A stretch of DNA of 64,000 nt from Pseudalkalibacillus sp045920555 (lineage in GTDB: Bacteria > Bacillota > Bacilli > Bacillales > Fictibacillaceae), in contig NZ_CP174509.1 of assembly GCF_045920555.1 (NCBI RefSeq), forward strand, positions 4,216,001 through 4,280,000, in the 5' to 3' direction. Position numbers and translations under genes: made by a program. This document shows positions 24,389-32,994 of this stretch, piece after piece (positions within the stretch are counted from its first letter, which is position 1; every line of letters begins with the position of its first letter). The notes beneath the pieces are model-generated. The model saw only the letters and a list, made by a program, of their open reading frames with translations, was not told the DNA's origin and did not search any database.

Positions 24389-25054
24389 TCATCCCCCTGT
24401 CTCATTCTCTCGCTTAATCGTCATAACTTTCAAGAATACTAATGTAAGGATAAGCCAAATTCCCCCAGCCGAAAAGCCCGCTATTACATCACTCGGAAAG
24501 TGGACACCTAAGTAAACACGACTGAAACCGATCAGGAAAACAAGTGTCCATGCACCCACAAGGATATATCCCGCCTGCCTTCCTTTCTTACTTAGGTAAG
24601 TCCAGAGCAGATAACCTAGAAAACATATGAATGCAGCAGAGTTCATAGCATGCCCGCTGGGAAAACTTAAACCGCCAACATCAAGAAGGGGATTTTCATC
24701 TGGTCGCGTCCGATTAAAACCATTTTTCAATAAACGGTTCATTGCCCGTACCCCAACCAGATTAAAGATGAGTACCAGAGCCAGCTTGATTTTCTTGTTC
24801 ACTAAAAAATACGTACCTAATACGATCAGAAGCGGAATTGATACGTAGGCAGAACCTACATACGTTATGAAAATAAAGAAGGCATTCAACCAGTCTGAAC
24901 GTATTCCCCAAACATATTTCATGACCTGAATATCAAACGGTGTCAATGTTTTATGAAGGAATCCTAGCGTAATAAAAAGAACGAGTAATATAAGTGCAAT
25001 CCATGAGATATAGCTGTTCCATCTATACGTATTACCAATCGAGCTTTTCTCCAA
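24389..25054 (-). CDS. PAP2 family membrane phosphatase
   Basis: The 221-residue protein has about six membrane helices and the three-part PAP2 signature: KNGFNRTRP near 110-118, FPSGHAMNSA near 131-140 and SRVYLGVHFPSDVIAG near 178-193. It probably dephosphorylates a lipid pyrophosphate, such as undecaprenyl diphosphate, on the outer face of the membrane. The stop is three bases before the start of the HD-domain gene. In B. subtilis the position next to leuS is held by other genes. Confidence 0.9.
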   Translation of the reverse strand: MEKSSIGNTYRWNSYISWIALILLVLFITLGFLHKTLTPFDIQVMKYVWGIRSDWLNAFFIFITYVGSAYVSIPLLIVLGTYFLVNKKIKLALVLIFNLVGVRAMNRLLKNGFNRTRPDENPLLDVGGLSFPSGHAMNSAAFICFLGYLLWTYLSKKGRQAGYILVGAWTLVFLIGFSRVYLGVHFPSDVIAGFSAGGIWLILTLVFLKVMTIKRENETGG

Positions 25055-25125
25055 TACATGCTCACTCCTCTCTCCACTTCTTATTGTATTTCACGTTTTG
25101 GACAAATATTATGCATGAAAATAAG

Positions 25126-25152
25126 GAAAAAGCCGTACTAAGACGGCTTTTC
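25126..25152 (-). terminator. Terminator after yttB remnant
   Basis: On the minus strand AAGCCGT pairs with ACGGCTT across a six-base loop, followed by TTTCC. It overlaps the last codons of the yttB remnant. Confidence 0.7.
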
Positions 25153-25750
25153 AACAACAATCGATACTCGGTTTTCAATTTTACGATCATAGACGATTGA
25201 AATACCCAGACTGATGAATAACAAGAAAAAGATGACAAGGAACATGGCGTTTATACCCGATAAATCGACAATCAATCCACCAATGATCGGTCCAAACATC
25301 CTGCCTCCGGTAGCAGTACTGTTAACCACACCCTGATAAAATCCTTCCCGGCCCTTTGAGGCTAATTCCCCTGCGATCGTCGGTACTGTAGGCCAAACGA
25401 GCATTTCTCCAATAGTCAAGATAATCATTGCTGTCATCAGACCTAAGAAGAAGCTTGCCTGTGAAGCGATCAAATAGGAAACCATGAAAAATAAAAATTC
25501 CCACGATGATCTGCAGTTTCGGAAACTTAACCCAATGCTTCCGGTATCCCCCTATCTTATCGAACAAATAGCCGCCGATCAGATTGCCGATGACCCCAGC
25601 CCCTGCATTCCCCATCAATACGAGTCCAACCAACGTCAAGGACTTCCCTAGATGATCATGTATATATACCGTATTAAGGGGCCATAAGAACGAAGCACCT
25701 GTGACATTGATCATCATACCCACTATCAACAGCCAAAGATGCTTAGGCAT
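25138..25750 (-). pseudogene. yttB: yttB MFS transporter remnant: central deletion plus frameshift
   Basis: The N-terminal part MPKHLWLLIVGMMINVTGAS...LFDKIGGYR and the C-terminal part KFPKLQIIVG...VVEKPS both match the YttB MFS group, but the roughly 190 residues that should lie between them are absent. About 200 codons remain of a family length near 400. The two parts are also in different frames: an extra base in the five-A run at 25487-25491 (plus strand) separates FIF from MVSYLIAS. The remaining part could give only a few membrane helices and is not expected to transport. Confidence 0.85.
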
Positions 25751-25951
25751 CCTCTGTACCTCTGTTTTACAATCCGTACCTTATTAGGAAGGAACTGAAT
25801 TTCCATACCAAAAAGATTGTATTCCTTTTTACTAATCATGGCAATTGTTTTTTCTCGATGTAATCAGTCTTCGAAATCCCAATTGGCGGAGACTGATCCA
25901 ACATGCTAAAATGCTGGTAGTATAAAATATGAATCATGGAAAGGGAATATT

Positions 25952-26917
25952 ATGTCTACGAAAATAACTGTTCCTCCGCATTTTGGGGATAAACGTTACT
26001 ATACTTGGAATAAACATCTTAAAGAATATTTTGGTGAAAAAATCATCAAGATTCCGATCGACGGTGGTTTCGACTGCCCGAACCGTGATGGTAAAGTTGC
26101 TTCCGGCGGGTGTACATTCTGTTCACAAAGTGGGTCCGGTGATTTTGCGGGAAACCGTCGGGACGATCTTGTCAAGCAGTTCAACACTGTTAAGGAACGT
26201 ATGCATAAAAAATGGAAAAAAGGTAAATATCTCGGTTATTTCCAAGCCTTTTCGAATACATATGCCCCTGTGGAAGAACTTCGGGAAAAATTCGAAGTCA
26301 TTTTAGAACAGGAAGGTGTTGTCGGCCTTGCAATCGCGACGAGGCCCGATTGCCTGCCGGATGAGGTTGTAGACTATTTGGCAGAGCTGAATGAGCGGAC
26401 CTACCTCTGGGTAGAGCTTGGCCTTCAAACTGTACATGAAGAAACGGCTGAGCTTATCAACCGTGCACACGATTATCAGTGTTATGTGAATGGTGTGAAA
26501 AAACTGCGAAACCACGGAATACGGGTATGCTGTCACATCATTGACGGACTGCCTCAAGAAACGCCTGAAATGATGATGGAAACCGCCCGAGAGGTGTCAA
26601 AACTAGATGTCCAGGGCATCAAGATCCATCTTTTACACTTATTGAAAAAGACACCGATGGTAAAGCAATACGAAAATGGTTTGGTAGAATTCTTGGATTT
26701 CGACACTTATGTAAAACTCGTTTGTGACCAATTGGAAGTCCTTCCTCCTGATATGATGATCCATCGACTGACAGGTGACGGTCCTGCCGAGCTATTGATC
26801 GGACCGATGTGGAGCATGAACAAATGGAACGTACTCAACTCGATCGAAACGGAATTAGAAAGGCGGGACAGCTACCAGGGAAAATTCTATCAGCAATGCG
26901 AGGTTCAAGCCCCATGA
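25952..26917 (+). CDS. mnmL: Radical SAM protein YtqA (MnmL), tRNA U34 modification
   Basis: The 321-residue radical SAM protein of the TIGR01212 family has the iron-sulfur cluster motif CPNRDGKVASGGCTFC (about 30-45), the unusual long-spaced form of this family. In B. subtilis YtqA, now called MnmL, works with YtqB (MnmM) on the side chain of 5-substituted 2-thiouridine at tRNA position 34. GLQTVHEETAELINRAHDY near 160 is a family block. The stop overlaps the start of mnmM by four bases (ATGA at 26914), so the two are translationally coupled. Confidence 0.92.
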   Translation: MSTKITVPPHFGDKRYYTWNKHLKEYFGEKIIKIPIDGGFDCPNRDGKVASGGCTFCSQSGSGDFAGNRRDDLVKQFNTVKERMHKKWKKGKYLGYFQAFSNTYAPVEELREKFEVILEQEGVVGLAIATRPDCLPDEVVDYLAELNERTYLWVELGLQTVHEETAELINRAHDYQCYVNGVKKLRNHGIRVCCHIIDGLPQETPEMMMETAREVSKLDVQGIKIHLLHLLKKTPMVKQYENGLVEFLDFDTYVKLVCDQLEVLPPDMMIHRLTGDGPAELLIGPMWSMNKWNVLNSIETELERRDSYQGKFYQQCEVQAP

Positions 26918-27486
26918 TTCTAAACCGGGTATTACCATTTGCAAAAGAACTATTGGAAAAGGTAGTTGAGTCTGGTGGGGTTGCAATAGATGCTACTGTG
27001 GGGAACGGATACGATACGCAATTCTTAGCGGAGCTGGTGGGCATTAACGGAATTGTGTATGGATTCGATATTCAGGAAGAAGCGATTGAAGCAACTAGAA
27101 AGAGATTACGGGAAAATGGGTTGGAAGATAATGTTCGCTTATTTCAGGAAAGTCACGCCCATGTGAAAGAATACGTCGATTCATCTTACCATGGTTTAGT
27201 CCAGGCAGCCGTTTTCAACCTCGGCTACTTACCCGGAAGTGATAAGTCAGTAATTACGAAACCTGATTCAACTCTTACAGCTATCGAGGGATTGCTGGAG
27301 ATTTTGATGCCAGGCGGACTCATTGTCCTTGTGGTTTATTATGGACATGAAGGCGGACAGATTGAAAAAGATACGTTGATGGAGTATCTGCAGGGTATGG
27401 ACCAATCAAAGGCACATGTCCTTCAATATCAATTTCTCAATCAAAAGAACAACCCGCCATTTGTGATCGCGATTGAAAAGAAGTGA
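26914..27486 (+). CDS. mnmM: SAM-dependent methyltransferase YtqB (MnmM)
   Basis: The 190-residue class I methyltransferase has the SAM-binding motif AIDATVGNGYDTQFLAELVG (about 23-42) and AAVFNLGYLPGSDK (about 99-112), typical of YtqB. In B. subtilis this enzyme, MnmM, methylates 5-aminomethyl-2-thiouridine to the final mnm5s2U in tRNA. I chose ATG 26914, inside the stop of mnmL, as the start; a longer frame from 26809 lies within mnmL and has no homology. The final CDS ends before a repeat-rich gap. Confidence 0.92.
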   Translation: MILNRVLPFAKELLEKVVESGGVAIDATVGNGYDTQFLAELVGINGIVYGFDIQEEAIEATRKRLRENGLEDNVRLFQESHAHVKEYVDSSYHGLVQAAVFNLGYLPGSDKSVITKPDSTLTAIEGLLEILMPGGLIVLVVYYGHEGGQIEKDTLMEYLQGMDQSKAHVLQYQFLNQKNNPPFVIAIEKK

Positions 27487-27573
27487 CATCGATAGATCCT
27501 CCGATTCTGGGAAATTGTGGTTTTTATTCAAGATAATCTAGATGGTGGAATATAGGAGATGTACAAGAAATTC

Positions 27574-27655
27574 AGCGGACAGCTGGTCCATTATTTGGGT
27601 GAAAGGTAGCTGATATTCAATGGTTTTGAACAATTAAGGTCTCTGGTGTCCTCTG
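27574..27655 (-). repeat. GCGGACATCAGAGACC family repeat, copy 2 (inverted)
   Basis: Read on the minus strand this is AGAGGACACCAGAGACC, then TTAATTGTTCAAAACC, and ends CAGCTGTCCGCTGAA. It matches the ends of the copies at 6584 and 38261 and is the shortest, about 82 bp. Confidence 0.65.
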
Positions 27656-27665
27656 TTTTTGTAAA

Positions 27666-27809
27666 TTATGGTAAGACCCCTTTATGGATCCCTCCATATG
27701 CTACTTCCCCATAAGGTAACCCTGAAGCGAGCAACAGATGAAATAAAGATATTGCCAGAAAAGATACAGCACTGATCATAGTTGCAATTTGGATGGATGC
27801 TTCTCCCAT
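27666..27809 (-). pseudogene. Truncated small membrane protein gene (47 codons)
   Basis: ATG 27809 follows a GGGGGGATT site and opens a 47-residue frame with a hydrophobic helix and the block ASGLPYGEVAYGGIHKGVLP, after which a stop occurs. Related Bacillaceae membrane proteins that I remember carry a similar G-x-Y-AWGG-x-x-x-x-LP block near the start and continue for about 80 further residues. The frame here seems cut off immediately after that block, next to the GCGGACA repeat. It could alternatively be a real micro-protein. Confidence 0.5.
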
Positions 27810-27936
27810 CCTAAATCCCCCCTTGTAATTTCTAATAAACTATTTCATGATTCCCTATAAGATTCCCAATTCCTTTTTTGAGGAGGTTGGATTATCTTTA
27901 AAAATTGGCACTTAACCTTTAAAAATTCTTATTTAT

Positions 27937-29490
27937 GAATCAATTTCATAAATCCCTACCTTACGGTCCCAAGGGTTTTGAAACAACAAAAAAAGGAGTA
28001 CCTCCCCAATTATCTAAAAAGAGTAAGTAACCACACAAACTCTCGAAACAAAAGGAGGTCTCCTATGTCTATTATACGACAAGAAAGTCTGTTTGACATG
28101 CAGGAATTATATGATTTGGAACCTACCCAACGATATGATGAGATTTTTTCTGCGGTTTGTATGGATTCAATCGTCAGTGTGGTGGCGAAACAATCCAATC
28201 GTGGAAGACCTGTTGAGTTGAACTATCCTGCGATGATCCAATCGCTTATCGTTCGAGTGGTAGAACGTATTCCGGAAATTCAACTCTTGGTTAAACGTCT
28301 AAAATATGACATACAATTCAAGTTGGATTGTGGGTTCCTTGTATCGGACTCTGTGCCTTCTGAAGCTTCTTTTTCACGTATGATTTCAAAGATTGTAGAA
28401 ACGAATGTCCTTCAAGGCGCTAATCATCAAATTATCCGCGATGCCTTTACAGAGGGATTCATCGAAGATGACCCCAATGTAGCGATCGATGCCGGCCATT
28501 TCACATTTAGAGATAAAGCCTTCATCGCAAAAGAGAAAAAGCCAAAGCCTAAATTAAAAAAACGTGGAAGAAAAACAAACAAAGAGCGTGAACAATGGCG
28601 GAAAGAAAAAGAGGCTTACGAAGCCTCCTTACCGATCTACGAGAAAACAATCGAAGACCAACTTGATGTACCCTACCAAGTTCTTCGAGATGAGATGCCG
28701 ATTAATCCCAATTGGGGCTATAAGAAAAATAGCGAAGGAAGAAACGGATATTGGTATGGGTACAAAGGTCACTTTGCGGTCGATACGAAAAACCAATTTA
28801 TCCTGCATTCCATGATGTCCTCTGCCAAATTAAATGATGGAAAGGCAGCAATCCCTGTACAAGGGATTCAAGAAGTGGTGCCGAATTTGAAAATCGGTTA
28901 CGTGATATTAGATAAAGGGTATGATTTCAACGCCATCTACCAATACATCACCAAATGAAAAGCTATTCGATTATTGCCCACAGGGCGAAGAAAGAGACCG
29001 AATTTGATGGGTTTGATGAAAATTTCGCTCCAACCTGTGTACGCGAACATTCCTATCGTTATGACAGTTTTGACAAGAAGTATCAAACCCTTAAATATAC
29101 GCGTCCCAAAGAATGTTCCAGTTGTCCATTAGCTCATGATTCCTTGTGTCAAAAGGTTTTTAAAGTGAAGCTTGAGACCAACTTACAAAGTTATAGTGCG
29201 CCAGCCCGAGGCTCAAAAGCTTGGGATGAACGCTACAAAGAAAGGATCGCTGTCGAACGAGTTATCGCTTATTTAAAAGAATTTTTTCAGTTAGACAATG
29301 TACGATATCGATCTGGAAAACGAGCAAAAATCCATTTTAATTTCGTTACCCTGGTTTACAATGCGATGAAATTAGCTAACGTAAGGATTAAAGAACAATC
29401 AACCACATTAAACAAAGCTGCTTAAAAAACGATATATTTATATTCTGACTCTTTATCCATTTTGAAAAAGATGAATTATGAAATTGATTC
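27937..29490 (+). mobile_element. IS1182-family insertion sequence (1554 bp) with terminal repeats and 5-bp target duplication
   Basis: The left end GAATCAATTTCATAA (27937-27951) and the inverted right end (29476-29490) match over 15 bases. The direct flanks are TTTAT at 27932-27936 and 29491-29495, a 5-bp target duplication. Inside is one transposase gene with a frameshift. The boundaries and duplication are visible in the sequence, so the insertion appears recent. The name IS1182 rests on the transposase domain type. Confidence 0.85.
28065..29425 (+). pseudogene. Transposase of the 28-kb IS, broken by a one-base frameshift
   Basis: The start is ATG 28065 after AAGGAGG, beginning MSIIRQESLFDMQELYDLEP. 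The first frame ends at 28958 after IYQYITK; the second begins with the overlapping ATG at 28955 (MKSYSIIAHR). Adding one A to the three-A run at 28953-28955 yields a continuous 453-residue DDE transposase. Its domains are the DUF772 N-terminus, VAIDAGHFTFRD (first D) near 148, YVILDKGYDF (second D) near 283 and ERVIAYLKEFF (the E) near 403. Programmed frameshifting is possible but the site is a poor slippery sequence. Confidence 0.82.
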
Positions 29491-29582
29491 TTTATCTTTA
29501 AAAATTCTTATTTATCTTTAAAAAACCAGTTTTATCTTAAAAACTCGTGGAATTATCTTTAATTTGAACAAAAAATCAATAA

Positions 29583-29620
29583 AAAACCACACCAGCCTTA
29601 GCCTTACCTGATGTGGTTTC
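29583..29620 (-). terminator. Terminator after ytpB
   Basis: AAACCACACCAG pairs imperfectly with CTGATGTGGTTT. On the minus strand a run of T follows. It lies 15 bases past the ytpB stop. Confidence 0.8.
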
Positions 29621-29634
29621 ATATCTCTATCTCC

Positions 29635-30702
29635 TCATGCTTTCACTTTTCGATATACCCAGCTGTTCCAATAAAAGTAGTAGGCTGACATTCCCCCTGC
29701 TCGCATCAGCTTTTTCAGGACATTCTGGACATCCCGTTGTCTTTTCACCTTCGCATCTGTCGAATAGATTCCCAACAGTCCTCTTGTAATTAAGGTGTGG
29801 AATTTGGAATGTGGCAGGTCTTTTGCTGATCGGTCCGCCATTTTAAAAAAGTGCAATAGACGATCGATCATCCGATCCTGACTTTCATAGTAGAAACAGA
29901 AATTGAGATCGCCGCCATCCTTGTCTTCCTCTTGATCGATCAAATAATCCATCATGATATGGAGGCCCTGGATCCAAGGAAAATATCCCTCTTTTACTTT
30001 ATGGACTACTTCAGGGTCCACTTCCCCATTGGAAGCATACGAAACAAGACAAAAAATCCCTAATGTCGATCCGGCACAAGCGGAGAACTCATACCAGCTC
30101 ATGGCTGGAAGCTCCTTTTTATTTTCAGAAAACCACCGCTGTAAACGCGGAACTCTTTCTTCATGGATGACATGTTTATGTATTTGCAGATTACAATAAT
30201 GTTCTGCTAACTCGATAAGTCCAGAATGGATTTGTGGAAAACCGGGCAGTTTTTCAAGTACTTTCTGGCACGTAAGCACAAGATCATGCAAATACCCGCC
30301 ATCATCCTGTTCCTCCCGAAGTCTATAATATTTCTCAAGTGTCACACCCGGCGTCAATGCATGTCTCATGGAATCGTGTAGCAAACTGAAATCTTCAGGA
30401 TCCAAAGAAGTGCTTCTGTCACACAAATTATCGAGATAATCACTGATCGTCTGATAGGCGACAATGAATTCGATTATTTCTTTCCGCCTGTCTGGATACA
30501 TTGCGAGCAAGGCATAAATCGACCCGCCCTCACAATGGAACGTCTTCGAATTGATGCTCGCGATCGCTTGAGTCCTTAACTCTTCATTCGGTATATGTTC
30601 AGCTTTTTCCCTCCATAAATCCAACTCCCGGTGGACATTCGGGATGATTTCTTTATAAATCCGCATCATTAATGACCAAGGCTGTGAAGGGACATCGTTC
30701 AT
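29635..30702 (-). CDS. ytpB: Tetraprenyl-beta-curcumene synthase YtpB
   Basis: The 355-residue protein is of the DUF2600 family, whose B. subtilis member YtpB cyclises or dephosphorylates tetraprenyl diphosphate to make C35 sesquarterpenes. Family blocks are INSKTFHCEGGSIYALL (about 49-65), FIVAYQTISDYLDNLCDRST (about 78-97, the aspartate-rich segment) and MDYLIDQEEDKDGGDLNFC (about 250-268). The start is four bases after the ytpA stop, so the two genes form an operon with ytpA first. Confidence 0.9.
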   Translation of the reverse strand: MNDVPSQPWSLMMRIYKEIIPNVHRELDLWREKAEHIPNEELRTQAIASINSKTFHCEGGSIYALLAMYPDRRKEIIEFIVAYQTISDYLDNLCDRSTSLDPEDFSLLHDSMRHALTPGVTLEKYYRLREEQDDGGYLHDLVLTCQKVLEKLPGFPQIHSGLIELAEHYCNLQIHKHVIHEERVPRLQRWFSENKKELPAMSWYEFSACAGSTLGIFCLVSYASNGEVDPEVVHKVKEGYFPWIQGLHIMMDYLIDQEEDKDGGDLNFCFYYESQDRMIDRLLHFFKMADRSAKDLPHSKFHTLITRGLLGIYSTDAKVKRQRDVQNVLKKLMRAGGMSAYYFYWNSWVYRKVKA

Positions 30703-30706
30703 ACTT

Positions 30707-31510
30707 TCACTCCTTTTGAAGATTCTCTTCGAAGGTTAATAATAAGTTGACAAATTGTGATACATATTGGAATACTTGATCTCGTTCTGGATCATTGAGA
30801 ATCTCATGGTAAAGCTCGGGCCACTCTTTATAGGATTTTTCCATCAAATTCAACTTATTGAACCAGTTCCTTACGCTCTCTTTATCGACGATCAAGTCAT
30901 TTCCAGCTTGCAGGACCAAAAGGGGTACATCTGGAAATTGATCGACTGACCGATGGGCGATTTTGATGGAACTCATCAACTCCCTATACCAGCGTATCGA
31001 CACCTTCTTAACATAGAAAATATCCTCCATATCCTTTTCAATCCGTTCTTTCGATCTTGTCGCTTTTCCGAACCCTCTGTGCGAGCTTAACCGTAAAGTA
31101 GGGTAAACACGATTGATCACTCTCGATAAAGCATCTACAGGTTTCGGGGGTTGATAGACAATACCTAAACACGGTGAAGAAAGAATCACAGCGTTTACAG
31201 GCAGTTCTTTCTCTGTAAGGGCGCGAATGACTGCAAGACCGCCCATACTATGACCGAATAAAAATACAGGCAGCTCGAATTGGTTTGCAGATCCGACCCA
31301 TTTTTCAATCGTTTCTATATATTCGTTAAACGAATAGATATGTCCTCTGTTCCTACGGGTAGCTCCTTGCCCCGGGAGATCACCCATGACGACATGAAAA
31401 CCATTTGCTACCCATTGTGAACAAAGCCACTTATATCTTCCATGATGCTCTCCTGCACCATGGACCATCACGATTACTGCTTTTGCATGTTCAGCTTCCC
31501 ATATCCACAT
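30707..31510 (-). CDS. ytpA: Lysophospholipase-like hydrolase YtpA
   Basis: The 267-residue alpha/beta hydrolase has the family sequence MVHGAGEHHGRYKWL (about 16-30), the nucleophile elbow FGHSMGGLAV and the downstream Asp and His (LVLQAGNDLIVD, LYHEILND). B. subtilis YtpA is a lysophospholipase linked to bacilysocin. I placed the start at 31510 because GGGGGAG precedes it; an extended frame to 31582 has none. It precedes ytpB by four bases. Confidence 0.9.
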   Translation of the reverse strand: MWIWEAEHAKAVIVMVHGAGEHHGRYKWLCSQWVANGFHVVMGDLPGQGATRRNRGHIYSFNEYIETIEKWVGSANQFELPVFLFGHSMGGLAVIRALTEKELPVNAVILSSPCLGIVYQPPKPVDALSRVINRVYPTLRLSSHRGFGKATRSKERIEKDMEDIFYVKKVSIRWYRELMSSIKIAHRSVDQFPDVPLLVLQAGNDLIVDKESVRNWFNKLNLMEKSYKEWPELYHEILNDPERDQVFQYVSQFVNLLLTFEENLQKE

Positions 31511-31576
31511 AGACAACTCCCCCTTTTCTTCTACTCTATAATTTGCTAAACTGCAAGTGATTTCATACAAATATCT

Positions 31577-31912
31577 ATTCATGTTAAATTTAATGTTGAT
31601 AGGAAAATTACTTTAAGCGAATTTTACGACACTCCTGCGGGAAAAGCGAGCCAGTCGAGACCCCACAGCAATCGAAGGATCTTCGAGTATAATAATGAAC
31701 TTCGACTATAATAATGAACTTCGACTAAATACCACCACGTCCTGTAGTGAACGTCGAAGCCAGCATAAGGAAAGCTTCTAAGAATTCTCATCGCAGACAC
31801 GAAAATGAATTCATTTTTGTGTTGACTTCCTGTGCAAGTGAGCGAAGAGGCTTGCGCATCGCCCGCGGAAAAGAAGTGGATGTCGTAAATCAACAATTTA
31901 TAATTATAAAAG
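31577..31912. repeat. MITE-like element, eroded copy
   Basis: It shares with the 20215 element AATGTTGAT...ATCAACAAT inner ends, CGACACTCCTGCGGGAAAAG, repeated TATAATAATGAACTTCGA segments and GCATAAGGAAAGCTTCTA followed by the same downstream block. The outermost GGCTCTGTTA ends have decayed. It lies between ytpA and ytoA and leaves no room for another gene. Confidence 0.75.
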
Positions 31913-31927
31913 AAAGAGGATGATACT

Positions 31928-32452
31928 TTGATTTACCCCTATAAAGGAACTGACCCCAAAATCGATCAAACAGTATTCATTGGAGAGGGTGTTGTCATTT
32001 CAGGTGATGTGACGATCCAAGAACAGTCCTCCATTTGGTTCAACACAGTCATACGGAGCGATGTAGCGCCAACCTTCATCGGAAAACGTGTCAATGTCCA
32101 AGACCTTTCCATGCTTCACCAGAGTCCAAACAATCCATTGGTCCTCGAGGATGATGTCACAGTCGGTCATCAAGTCACATTACATAGCTGTACCATCCGG
32201 AAGAATGCCTTGATTGGAATGGGGTCTCTCGTACTTGATGGGGCAGAAATAGGTGAGGGTGCCTTTATCGGTGCCGGCAGCCTTGTCCCTCCTGGTAAAA
32301 AAATTCCGCCCAACTCACTCGCTTTCGGGCGACCAGCAAAAGTAGTAAGGGAATTGAATGAAGCAGATTTGAATGATATGGAAAGGATCCGCACTGAATA
32401 TGTAGAGCGGGGGCAATATTATAAACAGATGCAAGAAAAACCTAAACGTTGA
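31928..32452 (+). CDS. ytoA: Gamma-carbonic anhydrase-like hexapeptide protein YtoA
   Basis: This 174-residue protein is a left-handed beta-helix of the gamma-carbonic anhydrase family. Hexapeptide turns such as VVISGDVTIQEQSSIW, VNVQDLSMLHQ, VGHQVTLHSC and GMGSLVLDGAEIGEG run through it. The zinc ligand histidines fall in LHQ, GH and LH as in the family. It may bind metal but enzymatic activity is not shown for YtoA. The TTG start at 31928 follows AAAGAGGATG. The stop overlaps the convergent VOC gene by 11 bases. Confidence 0.9.
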   Translation: MIYPYKGTDPKIDQTVFIGEGVVISGDVTIQEQSSIWFNTVIRSDVAPTFIGKRVNVQDLSMLHQSPNNPLVLEDDVTVGHQVTLHSCTIRKNALIGMGSLVLDGAEIGEGAFIGAGSLVPPGKKIPPNSLAFGRPAKVVRELNEADLNDMERIRTEYVERGQYYKQMQEKPKR

Positions 32453-32810
32453 ATTCTATGGTGTTGCCGTCTGGATCCTGTACAAACACTTGATGCCAGC
32501 CAGTTTTACTGGTTGGCTTATTCAAATAACAATAACCCGCTTTTTCAAGACGGTCGAGAATATCATCAATCGAATCCACCCTGACTGCAAAATGACGGGC
32601 ACGGCTATTTAATGGTGCTTTTTTTTCTTCATCCATTCCTTCATTCACAATCAGATGAAGCTGTGTATGTCCGATTTGGTACCATATGCCATCAAAATCG
32701 AAGTCCGGCCGATCCGGACTAACTTGAAAACCGACCACTTTTTCATAAAAAGCCCTTGCTCTCTTCAGCTTCTTCACCTCAAGTGAAACATGATGAATTC
32801 CATTATACAT
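32442..32810 (-). CDS. Glyoxalase/VOC family protein
   Basis: The 122-residue vicinal-oxygen-chelate protein carries two beta-alpha-beta-beta-beta modules. The metal-ligand His is in IHHVSLEVKKLKRARAFYEK, and the second half contains HFAVRVDSIDDILDRL and VFQDPDGNTIEFNV (C-terminal Glu ligand). The branch may include glyoxalase or fosfomycin-resistance relatives, but a specific substrate is not supported. It is convergent with ytoA with an 11-base overlap. Confidence 0.85.
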   Translation of the reverse strand: MYNGIHHVSLEVKKLKRARAFYEKVVGFQVSPDRPDFDFDGIWYQIGHTQLHLIVNEGMDEEKKAPLNSRARHFAVRVDSIDDILDRLEKAGYCYLNKPTSKTGWHQVFVQDPDGNTIEFNV

Positions 32811-32994
32811 CTATATCCCTCCGTCCTTTCAACTATTCTATTTATACCCACTTTCACAATTTTATCATCCTCTGAAATGAAAGTATAATGTCTGACTTGA
32901 GGCATATCTCTACAAAAAATTAACACTCTATTGATATTTGCCTAATATTGGAACGGTATGATGAACTAAATCCTACTAAAAGGGGAGAGAAAAG

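Larger units (their letters stand above)
27487..28064. other. Intergenic gap with repeat, gene fragment and IS end
   Basis: This 578-base stretch holds a copy of the GCGGACATCAGAGACC repeat (27574-27655), a truncated membrane-protein gene (27666-27809), the first two units of a 21-bp period array (from 27897) and the left end of the insertion sequence (from 27937). No intact gene is visible. Confidence 0.8.
27897..29577. repeat. 20-21 bp period array, core TATC-TTTAAAAA, split by an insertion sequence
   Basis: Cores TTTAAAAA (preceded by TATC or AACC) start at 27897, 27918, then after the insertion at 29497, 29517, 29536 (TTAAAAAC) and 29557 (TTTAATTT). Spacings are 21, 20 (with the insertion and one copy of its target duplication removed), 20, 19 and 21. 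The unit next to the junction is nearly identical on both sides (TTTAAAAATTCTTATTTAT). The insertion thus landed in an existing array. Confidence 0.82.
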
